Source: Micractinium sp. NFX-FRZ (Eukaryota > Chlorophyta > Trebouxiophyceae > Chlorellales > Chlorellaceae). Taken from it: 64,000 nucleotides of DNA. Shown one piece after another: positions 10,965 to 21,442 of the stretch. The notes under the pieces were generated by a model. The model did not search any database. It saw nothing but the letters and a program-made list of their open reading frames with translations, and had not been told where the DNA came from. Position numbers and translations under genes: made by a program. Positions within the stretch are counted from its first letter, which is position 1. Each line of letters begins with the position of its first letter. The stretch spans positions 36,607-100,606 of the forward strand of contig JAPTJF010000214.1 in the NCBI GenBank assembly GCA_029339195.1, written 5' to 3'.

Positions 10965-13002
10965 AGCTTCATACGGCAGCGCAACGCGCAGCTGGTGACC
11001 CAGGATGAGGCGTGGGCTCTGTTCAACCTGGTGTTTGGGCTGGCGGGCCTGATGAAGGTGCGGCGGGGCGCCTGCGCAGGAGCAGAGGGCCACTGTGTGG
11101 TGGGCGTGCACCCAGGGCTTGGGTGCAGGGAAAGCATTGCAGCGTTGGAAACCCTGGGAGCCGCCGTGCGTGATGCGCCTGCCATACCCGCGTTTCCCCC
11201 CTCCATGCCTGCAGTACGTGACGCTTGCAAAGTGGCCGCCACTGCGGGAGGCAGCCACCATTGCCACGTGGGCCGCCTGGTCGCCGCTGCAGCTGCTGCT
11301 CATGCGCCACAGGTGGGATGGGGTGGGGTGGCGTGGTGGCAGGCAGGATGGGGCTGGGCACGCGGCCAGGCGGCGTTCATGGTACAGCTGCGGTGGGGGG
11401 TGGGGTGCAGCACCGAGCGCGTAAGTTTCCCCTTCTCCCAGCGGCAGCACACAACCCCCTGAACCCTGCTCTGCCCTGCAGGAGGGACTGGTACGTGGCC
11501 AACCGCCTCAGATTCGTGATGGTCATGCGCGTCACACGATTCCTGCTGCGTGAGTGACAGCAATGGCAGGGGCGGGAGCGGGGTGCCGGCAACGTCAAAA
11601 AGCGTGCCAGGAGGGCGTGCTCTGGCGGCCCCCGCTGGGTGCTGCTTGCTGCACACATTGTGCCACACCGGTCGGAACCGGCGGTGCGACCTCCGCTCCC
11701 TGAGACCTGCCCACAGCCGGGTGCTTAAAAGACCCGCTCCCTGCCCTGCCCTGCCCCGTCCCGCCTGCTGGGCGTGCTGTGCAGTGATCCAGGATGTGCC
11801 CACACGGGAGGACATTTGGGTGGGCGGCCCCCAGGCCCTGCCCAGCACCCCCCTCGCCATCTACACCCACCTCTGCTGGAAGGTGCGTTGCGTGGCTGCG
11901 GCAGCAGGCGCGGGCGGGGCGGCCAGTGCTGGGCGTCAGCGCGCAGCGGTGGGAGGCGAACTGGGGCGTGCGTGGCCTTGGAAGCAGCGGTTTGTGCGCG
12001 GTCACTCACCGATGGTGCCCGGAATCGAGGTTATCTAATCCCGGGATGTGCTCACGTGCACGGTCGAGCACCGGCGGCTGGCGCAACCATGGCACTGCCC
12101 ACCTCCTTCCTGCCACCCAGCCGGCCAGCTGCCGTGCCGTCCGATCCTGCTCCCCTGCCACTGACCCACCCCGCTCCCCGCTTGTCCCTGGGGCCTGGCT
12201 GCAGGTCAACGTGTTAGTGCTCATCGCCTGTGGCATCATCCTGCCCATGCGTCTGCTCCTGCCCACCCAGCTGGCCTTCCTCCTGCTCACCCTACGGGCC
12301 AGCGCCCTGCGCTGCCGCCAAGAGTGCGGCATGCCCGACGGCGGCCTGGCAGCTGCTGCGGCGGCGGCGTGCAGCAGCACGCTAGCGGGCAGCAGCGGTG
12401 GTGGTGCAGCAGGGGCCTGCCCCCTGCCGGGTGGGGTGAGCTCCGGAGCCATGGAACGTTATTACCGTACCGTGTGCAGCTGGATCCGCAGGCTGACTCC
12501 GCGGGTGCTCTGGGCGCTGCCCGCCCGCTGGAGCTCGCACGGAGGCGGCGGCAGCGGCGGGAGCGCGTGCCTTGGCCACTGCTTCGCCGCCCACGGCTGG
12601 CTGCAGGTGCGCTGCCCGCTGCAACGTGCTGCGCCTGCTTGGCTGCTGCTGCGCCTGCTTGTGATGGCCAGTCGCCGCCACATGCTTGCACCCCATTGGA
12701 CGCCCGCTCACGCCCCTCCCCGCACTCGGGCCCCTGCTATTGCTGCGCAGGCTGTGGGTGGCGTGCTGTTCCCCACACTCCTGCTCTGGCTGTGGGAGGA
12801 GCGGCTGCGTGCGCGGCACGTGTGCCGCTGCCAGCAGCAGCAGCAGCAGCGGCAGCGGCAGGGCCAGCAGCAGGAGCAGCGGCAGCTTGACCTTGGAGAC
12901 CCGCACGATCGCTGCATTCAGCCGCTGAAGCTGCCGTCCCTTCTGTGCTGGTTTGTTTCCAGCTCCTGGCTCATGTGGCTGCTGCTTGAGGCGCTGCTGT
13001 GA
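10965..13002 (+). CDS. Predicted multi-pass membrane protein, function unknown (5' end open)
   Basis: Six exons can be chained in frame: 10965-11057, 11215-11312, 11482-11549, 11785-11882, 12205-12606 and 12751-13002 (TGA). Phases fit at each join. Hydrophobic segments include ALFNLVFGLAGLMK, IATWAAWSPLQLLLM, a long VNVLVLIACGIILPMRLLLP stretch, and two near the end (GGVLFPTLLLWLW and SSWLMWLLLEALL). Between the last two lies a Gln/Arg-rich loop (QQQQQRQRQGQQQEQ). The order and the R-x-W patches recall lineage-specific chlorophyte membrane proteins, but I do not recognise a named family. The frame stays open upstream to an ATG at 10767, yet a GCGCAG acceptor just before 10965 fits phase 0. 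The true start may therefore lie in another exon. Confidence 0.6.
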
Positions 13003-13099
13003 TTTCCTGCATGCCTTAAACACACGCCACAGCCCGCCACTCCAGAATACGCGAACGATAAACTCCCAAGGTTTTTATTAATCGGCGTGCGTTGTCAGG

Positions 13100-13104
13100 T
13101 GTAA
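13100..13104 (+). terminator. Candidate poly(A) signal (TGTAA)
   Basis: TGTAA lies 98 bp after the stop codon of the membrane-protein gene. UGUAA is the common polyadenylation signal of chlorophyte green algae, so position and sequence both fit. I saw no equally good match shortly after the other stop codons. Confidence 0.4.
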
Positions 13105-13676
13105 CTGCTACCAAGTGCCTAGAAGGCAGTGTGCACAATGAAGGTACGCGCACTAACAGAAAGAATGGGCGAGTATTACGCAGCAAGGGGGGAGGGGAGT
13201 GGGTGGGGGCATGAGGGGCAAACGTGGGTGGAGCAGAGGCACGCATTGGCCGGCGGCGGCCATGGAAGGGCGAAATGTGCATGTTGCTTTGCTCAAGGCG
13301 CTGCACAGGCCCAGCCTGGGATGCGCATGCGCGGTGCTCAAAAGAAGCGTGGATCTTGGTGTGTTCACAAATAAGGCCAGGCATTCGAATGCTGTTGGGA
13401 CTGTAGTGATCAAAGAGGGCACGCTGGAAAGAAGCAGGCAAGCAGGTAGAACAGGTGTGTACTCGTCTGGGCGGCACAAAAGGCAGGGGGCTCGTCCAGG
13501 AATGTACCGATGGCAGTGGAGAGGGAGGGCGGGAAGGGGGGGAGGGGCACAGGCCAGGCAGCCGCACAACAGCATGCCCGGCTGCCAGAGCACTGGGATC
13601 TCCTGTCACCCCACCTCGCTGGAGCATGCGCCCATCAGTTGGGCCACAGCCAGCGCAGCGCAGCGCAGCATGCCGC
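13105..13676. other. Convergent intergenic stretch
   Basis: It lies between the ends of the membrane-protein gene (+) and the SBP-box gene (-) and presumably carries both 3'UTRs. I see no further gene or repeat in it. Confidence 0.5.
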
Positions 13677-16616
13677 TCAGCCCAGGGCGCCGCTGACCAG
13701 CGCGACGCCCATGCCCAGCACCGCCCCCGCCACCAGCAGCGTCACTGCTCCCAGCACAGCGGGGTGCAGGGCCCGCTGCAGGCAGTCATGCTCGCCCAGC
13801 TCAGGCAGCAGGCCCACCTCCAGCCCGCCATCTCGCGGCTTGGCGGAGCTCACGCCTGGCTTGCCCAGAGAGGAATTCCTGCTCAGGGAGAGCGGAGAGT
13901 CGGTGCTGCAGCCGGGCTTGGCAGCAGCAGTGGGGCTGGCGGCACGCGGCGAGGAGCCCTCCCCTGCCGACGCCGGCACGGCGGTGGCGGCGGTGGCAGC
14001 GCCGATGCTCGCTGCCGCCGGTGCGCTGGTCTCCGCTGGTGCCGGTGCCGAGGGAGCAAGCTGCTGTAGCGCTGCACGCGCCGGGTGCCAACCGTCGGCT
14101 GTCGTCGCGGGGAGCAGCAGGGCGGCGAGTGCCGGCCAGCCGGCACGCTCCGCCATGCTGACCAGGGCGCGAGCGGTGGCCCCCACACGTGACACCGCCA
14201 GCGGGGGGTATGCGGCCTCGAATGTGGCCGAGGCCTGGGCGCCCGTAGCAGCCTCCCGTATCTGCAGGTACCGGAGCACCAGGCCACATAGGCGCAGCAG
14301 GGTGGCGCTCTCCCTGCTGGCCGGCAGGCGGGCGAGCTCGGCGGCCGCGGCGGCATGGCAGTCGGGCAGCACCAGCACCGGCACCGCCTCGCCGAGCAGC
14401 GCGCCTGCAGGGATGAAAATGAGGGCGGCTGGCTGAGAGGGCGGGCGGGGGGCGCCACAGGGGGGGCGCCTGTGGCGGCGCAAAGCTGGCAAGGCCTGAC
14501 CCTCAGCTCAGGCAGCCTGCCCGCCAGCGCTGCGCCTGCAGCTGCCTGGCACCCACATGTGCACCCATGTGCACCCAGCCAGTGCTGCTCACCTTGGGAC
14601 ACCTCCAGCTCATACAGGCCCCACCCCAGCTGCCAGCTGTCGCCGTCGCCGTCGTGCAGCGCCGCCGCCGGCACCCACGCCTCCGCCTCCACGACAGCCC
14701 AGCTGCTGTTCGGGGGTGCGTCCTGCTGCTCCTCGTCATCATCGGCAGCCGATCCAGACTGCTCATAACCATCAGTTGAGGCCACGGCTGCCTCCTCCAC
14801 CTCCTCCTCCTCAGCATCATCATCAGAGGCCGGCGGCTCCGGCAGCTCAGCCCCCACCCGTGTCAGGCTGACAGCCAGGTGGCGCCCGCCGGAGCGGCAG
14901 TGCAGCTGCAGCCCCGCCGCGCCAGACAGCAGCGCCCGCGGGCAGCACAGCCGGAAGCGGCCGCCCGCTGCCGTCACGGTGGTGGCCTGAGGTACCAGCT
15001 GCACCGCGGGAGGCAGCCCGCTGGCAGTGCCGCCGCCGACAGGCAGGCTGAGCAGCAGGCCGGGGCGGCCGCCGCTGTGCACCGCCAGCAGTGCCGCGCT
15101 GCCGCCGCCCACCTGCACCATCAGGCGCCCGGGGCCGGGCAGGCGCGCCGCCAGCGGGGCAAGGCGCGCCGCCACCACCGCTGCAGCGCCGGGTGCGCCC
15201 AGCCGCTGCCGTTCCTCGCTGCTCAGCAGCGCGTCGAGCGTGATGTGCACGCAGCCTGAGCGGATGCTGGCCTGGACGTGGGTGGCGGGCAGCTCCAGGG
15301 CTGACAGGAGCTCGCAGCGCAGATCAGCGGGCAGCTGCTCCGGCCGCACGCCGTAGACCTGCTCGAGGGAGGACGGGGAGGCATGGGAGGGCGGGAGGCA
15401 TGAGCGGCAGCGGCTGCGGCAGAAACGGCGGCAGCAGCAGCAACCCGGAAGCTGGGCATGCTGTGCAGAGCCCTTGCACCAAGGATGTCCGTGGCTCGAC
15501 CTGCTGCCTGGTGTGCTCAGCCCAAGGCAGCGTATGGCTGCTTGGCTGTGACCCTGGCCCACCCTCCATGCCCCCCACCCACCTTGAGGCTCAGCCGGCA
15601 CTCGTCATAGGCAGGCACCAACCCAGCCAGCAGCTCATCCACCTCGGACTGCTGCAGAGACGGCAGCGACGGCGGCTGCTGCCCAGGCTGGCGGCCGTGC
15701 TGCTGCTGCATGTACTGCTGCTGCTGCATGTACTGCTGCTGCTGGATGTACTGCTGCTGCTGCATGTACTGCTGCTGCTGGACGTACTGCTGCTGCTGCT
15801 GGCGGTACAGCTCCTGCCGCTCAATGTACTGCTGCTGCTGCTGCTGCTGCTCCGCTGCCAGCAGCGCCTGCAGGCCGCTGCCCCACGCTGGCGCGGCGGG
15901 GGCAGCGCTGGGCACTGGCTGGGCCCTGGCGTGCCGCCCCTGCTGCAGCTGGTGCGCGGGCCAGCTGGTATTGATGCCAGGCGGTGCCATCTGTGGCTGT
16001 GTGAGCAGCGGGGCCTGGCCAGGCAGGGGTGCTGCCGGCACCGGCTGCCCTGGCAGCAGCAGGTGCTCGACATCGTCAAAGGGAGAGAACCAAGTGTCCG
16101 CAGGCTGCTGCTGCCAGTGCGCGGGGACGGGAGCCGCGCTGCCGCCGCCAGGTGCAGCGTGCACATGCCAGGCAGCGGCTGTGGAACGCTGGGGTGAGCG
16201 GGTGCCGGCAGCGCTGGCGGCGGCGCTGTAGTCGCCGGGGGAGGGCGCCATGCCCGCCGTCTCCAGAATCGCCTCTGCCAGCTTGTCTGCAGGGAGGGGC
16301 AGGAGGCAGGGGGCACAGGGGCCAGGCATGTGCTCAGCGATGAGTGTCACAGCCAGCCATCCTTCCGCTGGCCCCTGCAGAGCCGTGCCACTGGCGCCCA
16401 GGCAGCCCACACAACGAATTTGCAGTCTGAGGAGCCCCGCCCCCGCCCCACCTGTGTCGATATCCAGCAGGTCCTGCACATCCAGGGCCGACAGGGAGCC
16501 CAGGTCCCGCATGGCCGACAGCTGGAGGTGCGCCAGGCTGTCACGCGCGGGCGGCGCGGCGGACACCGCAGAGCCCTCTGCGCCGTCCGACAGTGCGGAG
16601 CCCCCCAGCAGCTCCT

Positions 16617-16676
<60 letters not shown>

Positions 16677-18382
16677 GCTTCAGCCAGTAGCCGGCGAGGT
16701 GCCCCGCCAGCGGGTGGCTGTCCGGCTGCCAGACGGCGTGGATGCCCGGCGGGGCGGCACCCAGGGCGGCCCGCCGCGCGTCAGGGGCGCTGCCCGCCGC
16801 CCCGCTGCGCGCCAGCTTGGACAGAGCCAGGGTGGGGTCCGTTGGCGCGGCGCTGCCGCCGGCGTCCAGGCTGGCGTGGTCGGGGGAGGAGGCAGTGAGG
16901 TGGGGCGACCTCGGGGTGACGATGCCGGGGACCGCGGTGGTGCTGCCGCTGCCGCTGCCGCTTAGGCTTCCAGGGACCCCGGTCTCCGTGGTGGTGGTGG
17001 TGGTGGGCGCCTCCTTGCCCGCCGCGACCTTGCCAGCCGCCTTGCCGCGCCGCGCCTTGCTGCCGCCGGTGCTGCGCTTGCCGTGGCGCCGCATGTTGCG
17101 CCGCTCCAGGCTCACCCGGCAGCTGCGCCGCTCGCCATCAAAGCTGCGGGGAGGCAAGGGGGCGGCGAGGGGCAAAGCGGACAGGGTGAGTGGTCGGGAT
17201 GCAGGCGGGCGGGGCCGCGTCTGCACTAAATGCAGACGCGAGGGCAAGAGGGGGCAATAGGTGGCGGCAGCGCAGGGAGGGCAGGTGGGCCTGAGCTCCG
17301 CCCAACGACATGCCGCTGCCCTGCCGCCCACACTCGTGCCCCACACACAGCCTCCTGCCGCAGCCCAATTACGCCGCTGCCCTGCCGCCCACTTCCGTGC
17401 CCCGCGCAGCCCTTCACTGCTGCCCAACCATGCCTCTGCCCTGCCGCCCACCCATGCAGGCCCCCTGGGCCCCGCACACCTGTCCAACGGTTCCAGCTTG
17501 GTGCACTGCTGGCAGAAGCGCGTGACCCGCCCCGACGCATCGGTGATGGTCATGGCACGGAAGTGGTCCTCTGCAAGCGGAGGAGGAGGGGGGAGGGAAG
17601 GAGGGAGGGAGGCTACCATGACTCAGGGAAGCCATTTGATGAGACATTTTCACAAATTTCTCATCAAACAGGACACCTGGTGCGCATAAGAAGCCGGTGA
17701 CAGGGGGGTGACTGGGAGCCTTGGCGGGTGGAGGGGGCAATGCAGGAGGGCAGGGAGGCATGGGGGCAGGCAAGAGTAACCATGGGGATGGGAGGCAGCG
17801 GGCTCCCGCCCCTAGCCAGCACAGGACACTCAGACGGGCATGTATGGGCTGATGCGCTGCCACGAATGGCTGGGCTGGGGCAATGCATGTTGGGAGGCAC
17901 GGAGCCATCCATAGGGAGGGAGGGAGGCGGGCGGGCGGTGCCTCCGCCCCTGCCGCCTGTGTCTGCACAGCAGCCGCTGGCTCACCGCAGATGTGCTGGC
18001 GCTGGTAGTAGGAGCGCACAGGCAGCAGCTGGCGAGCGCAGCCCTCCACCTGCAGCCGTGGGGGTCGCCGCAACGGGGGTGGTCGGGCGGGGCGCAGCAT
18101 GGGGACGACTCGTGGTGAGTGCACCGCTGCTGTGAGACATCATGACATGACCGTACAGCAGCACAGGAAAGCAGCATACTGCAGCCAACCCAGCAGGCAG
18201 CTGATGATCACCTGGCAGCTGGTGTTGGCAGAGCGCTGCGCCAGCGCCAGGCTTCCCCGCTTGGAGGGCTTGGCGCTGCGGGGAGGCGAGTCCGCCGCCG
18301 CCACCGTTGTTGCCGTCATCTGCACCGCATCCCAGTCCACCTCATCTACACACCAATCAAGATCCAGTTGTGTAAAGTCCAT
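13677..18382 (-). CDS. SBP-box (SQUAMOSA-promoter-binding) transcription factor, SPL1/SPL7/CRR1-like
   Basis: Seven exons on the minus strand: 18382-18212, 18050-17986, 17570-17480, 17143-16452, 16286-15583, 15358-14593, 14404-13677. The ATG at 18382 opens MDFTQLDLDWCVDEVDWDAV, an acidic aromatic leader typical of the family. The SBP domain spans the first four exons. CQVEGC and RQHICEDH give the first zinc site, and RFCQQC plus FDGERRSC the second. RRNMRRHGKR with a Lys/Arg tail is the nuclear localisation region. After it come two glutamine-rich blocks, then ASIRSGCVHITLDALL, which matches the conserved C-terminal part of large plant SPLs. An acidic run (DDDAEEEEVEEAA) follows, and the protein ends in a hydrophobic helix (VLGAVTLLVAGAVLGMGVAL). 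SBP proteins bind GTAC cores. The large type includes copper regulators (CRR1, SPL7), but copper sensing here is only inferred. The usual His of the second finger appears to be Glu. Confidence 0.92.
15702..15852 (-). repeat. 15-bp coding minisatellite encoding Q-Q-Q-Q-Y-(M/I/V) repeats
   Basis: In the fifth exon of the SBP gene the protein reads about six near-repeats of four glutamines followed by Tyr and Met, Ile or Val, beside a further run of glutamines. At the DNA level this is CTGCTGCTG plus CATGTA on the plus strand. It lies in the transactivation-like Gln-rich region. Confidence 0.85.
16621..16671 (-). repeat. Polyglutamine (CAG)n tract, 17 codons
   Basis: Seventeen consecutive Gln codons, all CAG except one CAA, lie in the fourth exon of the SBP gene between LKLE and RQELL. 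Such tracts vary in length between strains. Confidence 0.9.
17305..17455. repeat. Intron minisatellite, about 60 bp x 3
   Basis: Within the intron between the third and fourth SBP exons, a unit containing CTGCCCTGCCGCCCA recurs at about 17316, 17377 and 17436. The units are diverged. They are not coding: the intron lies between two halves of the SBP domain. Confidence 0.6.
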
Positions 18383-19105
18383 GGTTGGCAGTGGTGCTCC
18401 GCCGCGGGGTCGCCGGCTGCCGCTGCCGCCCCTGCCGACGTATGTGCCGGAGCGCCTTGCCGCTTGCCCTACACCAAGGTGCGCCCGCGCGGCCGCGCTC
18501 GGCTGAGGCGCTGCACACGCGCCTCTTCTGTTGGCCGCGCTGCAGCAACACTGCCGGCGCCGGGCTGCCTAGCGGCGTGTTCGGCCGCCCGTGCTTCCTC
18601 ACAAAAGCGGGACGGGGAAGCTCTGGAAGAAGTCCACCGGCCTATCGTGCAGTGCGCGGCACACTTGGGCGTCTAGGGGGCCGCTGACGCGTCCACGGCG
18701 CTGGCCGCCCGGAGGAAAACCACAGGACCCGAGATTCTCGCCTTCTCTGTGCCCTAGCTCCCGCAGACAATTGAACAGGTTTGAATTGTGCAAAGGCTGC
18801 TCGAATCAGCGGGACGGGCAGCGCCACCTTAAGAGGGTTGGTGGCCCGCCAGGACGGCCGCCCGTGCCTGGCGGTGGGCGTCGGCCGTCTGCTTTCAGGA
18901 AAGGGGCGCAGCTGAGCTGGTTAAATGTCACAAATTCAAGAGAAAACTCAGTATCGGGGAACAGAGGGCAGTTTGGCAGGGAAGGCAGAAGGGACAGGGC
19001 GCCGGGCCACGCTTCGTATGCAGGCCAGCAGCCTGTCACCGAGGAGTCACGCTGCTGCTGCTGCTGCTGCCCATGGCGGGTAGTGTACGTCGAGTGCGCT
19101 GCTGC
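18383..19105. other. Upstream region of the SBP-box gene
   Basis: This 723-bp gap lies between two minus-strand genes: the FKBP stop at 19106 on one side and the SBP start at 18382 on the other. It should hold the FKBP 3'UTR and the SBP promoter and 5'UTR. Open plus-strand frames here have no recognisable content. Confidence 0.45.
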
Positions 19106-20935
19106 TCACTTGGCCTGCCGCACTCCAGCCACCCTCAGCAGCTGCACCTCAAACAGCAGCGGCTCGCCCTTGTGGTTCTCCAGCTGGCGCTGCGTGGCAA
19201 AGGTGGGCATCTGCGGGCAGGGTGGGGTGGGGCCCTCATACACAGCGTCACAGTAGTCAGGCTGGCCAGCCCATCAAACGGCGGGCCTGGTGGGCGTGGG
19301 GTGGGCGTGGCGTGGCACACGAGCAGTGGCATGAGGCGAGGGTTCGGCATTGGCAGGAGGCTGCGCACTCCAGTCAGCGCAGGTGCATTGCAGCCCAGGA
19401 AGGTTCCGCACAGGCGGAGCAACATGGAGCGCTGCTGCTGGGCATGAGGTCTGCACATGAGGCCAGGCACTGGTGCTCCAGCGCTGGGCGTGCAGCGCAT
19501 GCGGCATGCCATGCCACCCCCTGCCGGCTAGAGCCCGCACCTGTGGCACCGCGCCGGGTGCAGCCTGGTAGCCCAGCTCAGGAGGCACCAGAGCCCTGAA
19601 CTTGCTGCCAGGCCTCGCCCCCAGCAGAACATCCTCCAGGCCCGGCACCACGCTCCCCTCGCCCTGCAGGCACGGCACGGAGAAGCGCGGGTAGCAGGGG
19701 CCCATGGTCGGGGTGCATATGTGCATGGGGGGGCAGGGCAAGGCACGCGCTCGCCAGGCATCACAGTTATACCTCAGAGGCAGAGACTGGGAACCGTGCA
19801 TGGCACAGGTTGTGTAGATGCACTCGGCTGCATAGCACAGCACACACAGCATGCATGGCACACCAGCTCATGCATAACATGCACAGCATTCACACCAAAC
19901 TGATGAGCAACACAGAAAACAACTCATGAACACAGGAGCACCACACCGGCCGCATGCTTGCCCGCTTCCCGGGCGCCTCACCAGCCGCAGCGCCACGGGG
20001 CCCACGGGCACGTCCTTGGGCTGGAAGGACACGCCGTCCACCGTCCCATATATAAAGTAACCTGCAAGGGGCAGGGGGGCAGTGTCAGGAGGGGTTTGAG
20101 GGCCGTCAGCGTGCGGAAGCGGCTGGCTGCGCCAGCGCTAACTGCAAGCTCCGGCTACTGCCCCCCGCTGCGCACTCAGCTGGTCTGCGTCACCATGCCG
20201 CAGCAGTGGCACACCCTGCCAGCATGCCCGCAGGTTGAGGCCCAATGCCAAGGCACGGCGCACCGTTGCTGCGGCGCAGCACGTAGTCGACGAGGACGGT
20301 GTCGCCCGTCGCCGCTGCGGGGCCCGACCCCTCTGCTAGCACCTGCACCCGCACGCCGCTGTCCGTCTTGAAGAACCTGCAGCCAGAGCATGCGGTAGTG
20401 TGGAGCCAGAGAGAGGGTTGGTGCCAGCAGCAAGGTGCCAGCCGGCAGCGCATCGCAGCAGCGTGTTCACACAAGGGACGCCGCTGTGGCACCTCTCAAC
20501 CCATGACGGCTCCGTCCATCCTGGCTAGCCACAGTGTGGCACAGGCTACAAGCAAACTGCCTCCGCTACACATGTCAACAAGTTCCTGACCCTGCTTGAA
20601 TTATCTGCATGCAGCGCCACCCACTTTGGCTGCGCGGGGTCCACGGGAGCAGAGAGCCCGGGGCTGCTCCAGTCGCCGCCATCGCCGCCCGCCTTGCGCC
20701 CGCCTGCTGCAAGCGCCGGCGACACAGGGCTTGCTAGCACCACTGCCGCAGCACCTCCTGTGAGCAGCGACAGCGTGGCTCGCCGGGAAGCCGACTGCAG
20801 CGGTGCAGCCGGCTGCAAGTCAGGTCGCCCTGCAGTGGCGGCGGCGCGCGGGACGGCGGCACATGGGCGGCGACCTGGGGCAGCCGCGCCACAAGCAGCG
20901 CCAATCTGCTGGCTGACAGCAACAGTGAGATGCAT
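19106..20935 (-). CDS. FKBP-type peptidyl-prolyl isomerase, predicted thylakoid lumen
   Basis: Five exons on the minus strand (20935-20625, 20376-20264, 20061-19982, 19663-19541, 19210-19106) join in frame to 243 residues. The first exon is a bipartite plastid presequence: an Ala/Arg-rich transit part, then SRRATLSLLTGGAAAVVLAS and an ALA cleavage site. Twin arginine before a hydrophobic core is the Tat-pathway signal for the lumen. The mature part is a single FKBP domain: FFKTDSGVRVQVLAEGSG, GDTVLVDYVLRRSNG, YFIYGTVDGVSFQPKDVP, VPGLEDVLLGARPG, RALVPPELGY and LLFEVQLLRV. Lumenal FKBPs assist folding or assembly of photosynthetic complexes, and many keep few catalytic residues. The YFIYGTV pattern is of that kind, so isomerase activity may be weak. 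The gene is divergent from the polyketide synthase gene. Confidence 0.92.
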
Positions 20936-21442
20936 GTTGCCAGGGACGCTGGGGCGGCTGCGTGACTGCCCTCCGAGATGGTCGGTAGATGGAGCTCAAA
21001 GGCAGCCGCTTGGTGGACCAGGGCCTCGCAAATTTTGTTACTAGCGCGATTGAGCGCGATGCAAGCGTCCGGAATCCAACAGCGTCCGGCGCCACGCATG
21101 CCTAGCTGGCACTTTGGACGCGATGGGTGGGCCTGGCAGGGTTCCCCACAAGTTCCAGACCACCCTGCAGCTGCTCAAGAGCGATTAGAACCCGCAGAAG
21201 ACCAATCCATGCAGCTCCCTGACGGTGCGACACTTTGCCCCGACCTTTGACTATTCTGGCGCGCTCCTGCAGCAACGCGGAGCGCCTTCGGTGCCCACAC
21301 ATGACCTGCAATTGGGCATATGAGCCGCCGGAAGGCCGGCAGGCCCTTTTCTTCACCCCATTGTGCGGTGCCCGCAATCTTCCCCGCCGCCGCCCGCCTT
21401 GCTCCTGGTGCAGGGTCTGAAAATTGAGCTTGATTTACAGTG
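20936..21442. promoter_or_regulatory. Shared upstream region of divergent FKBP and PKS genes
   Basis: Only 507 bp separate the two proposed start codons, so both promoters must lie here unless one gene has an unseen upstream exon. I find no clear TATA box. The CAG immediately before the PKS ATG (21440) leaves open an upstream 5'UTR exon. Confidence 0.3.

Noticed and set aside
15400..16197. Leu-rich plus-strand open frame across the CTG repeats
   Set aside because: It is the antisense reading of the polyglutamine region of the SBP-box gene. The splice sites and the SBP domain fix the minus strand.
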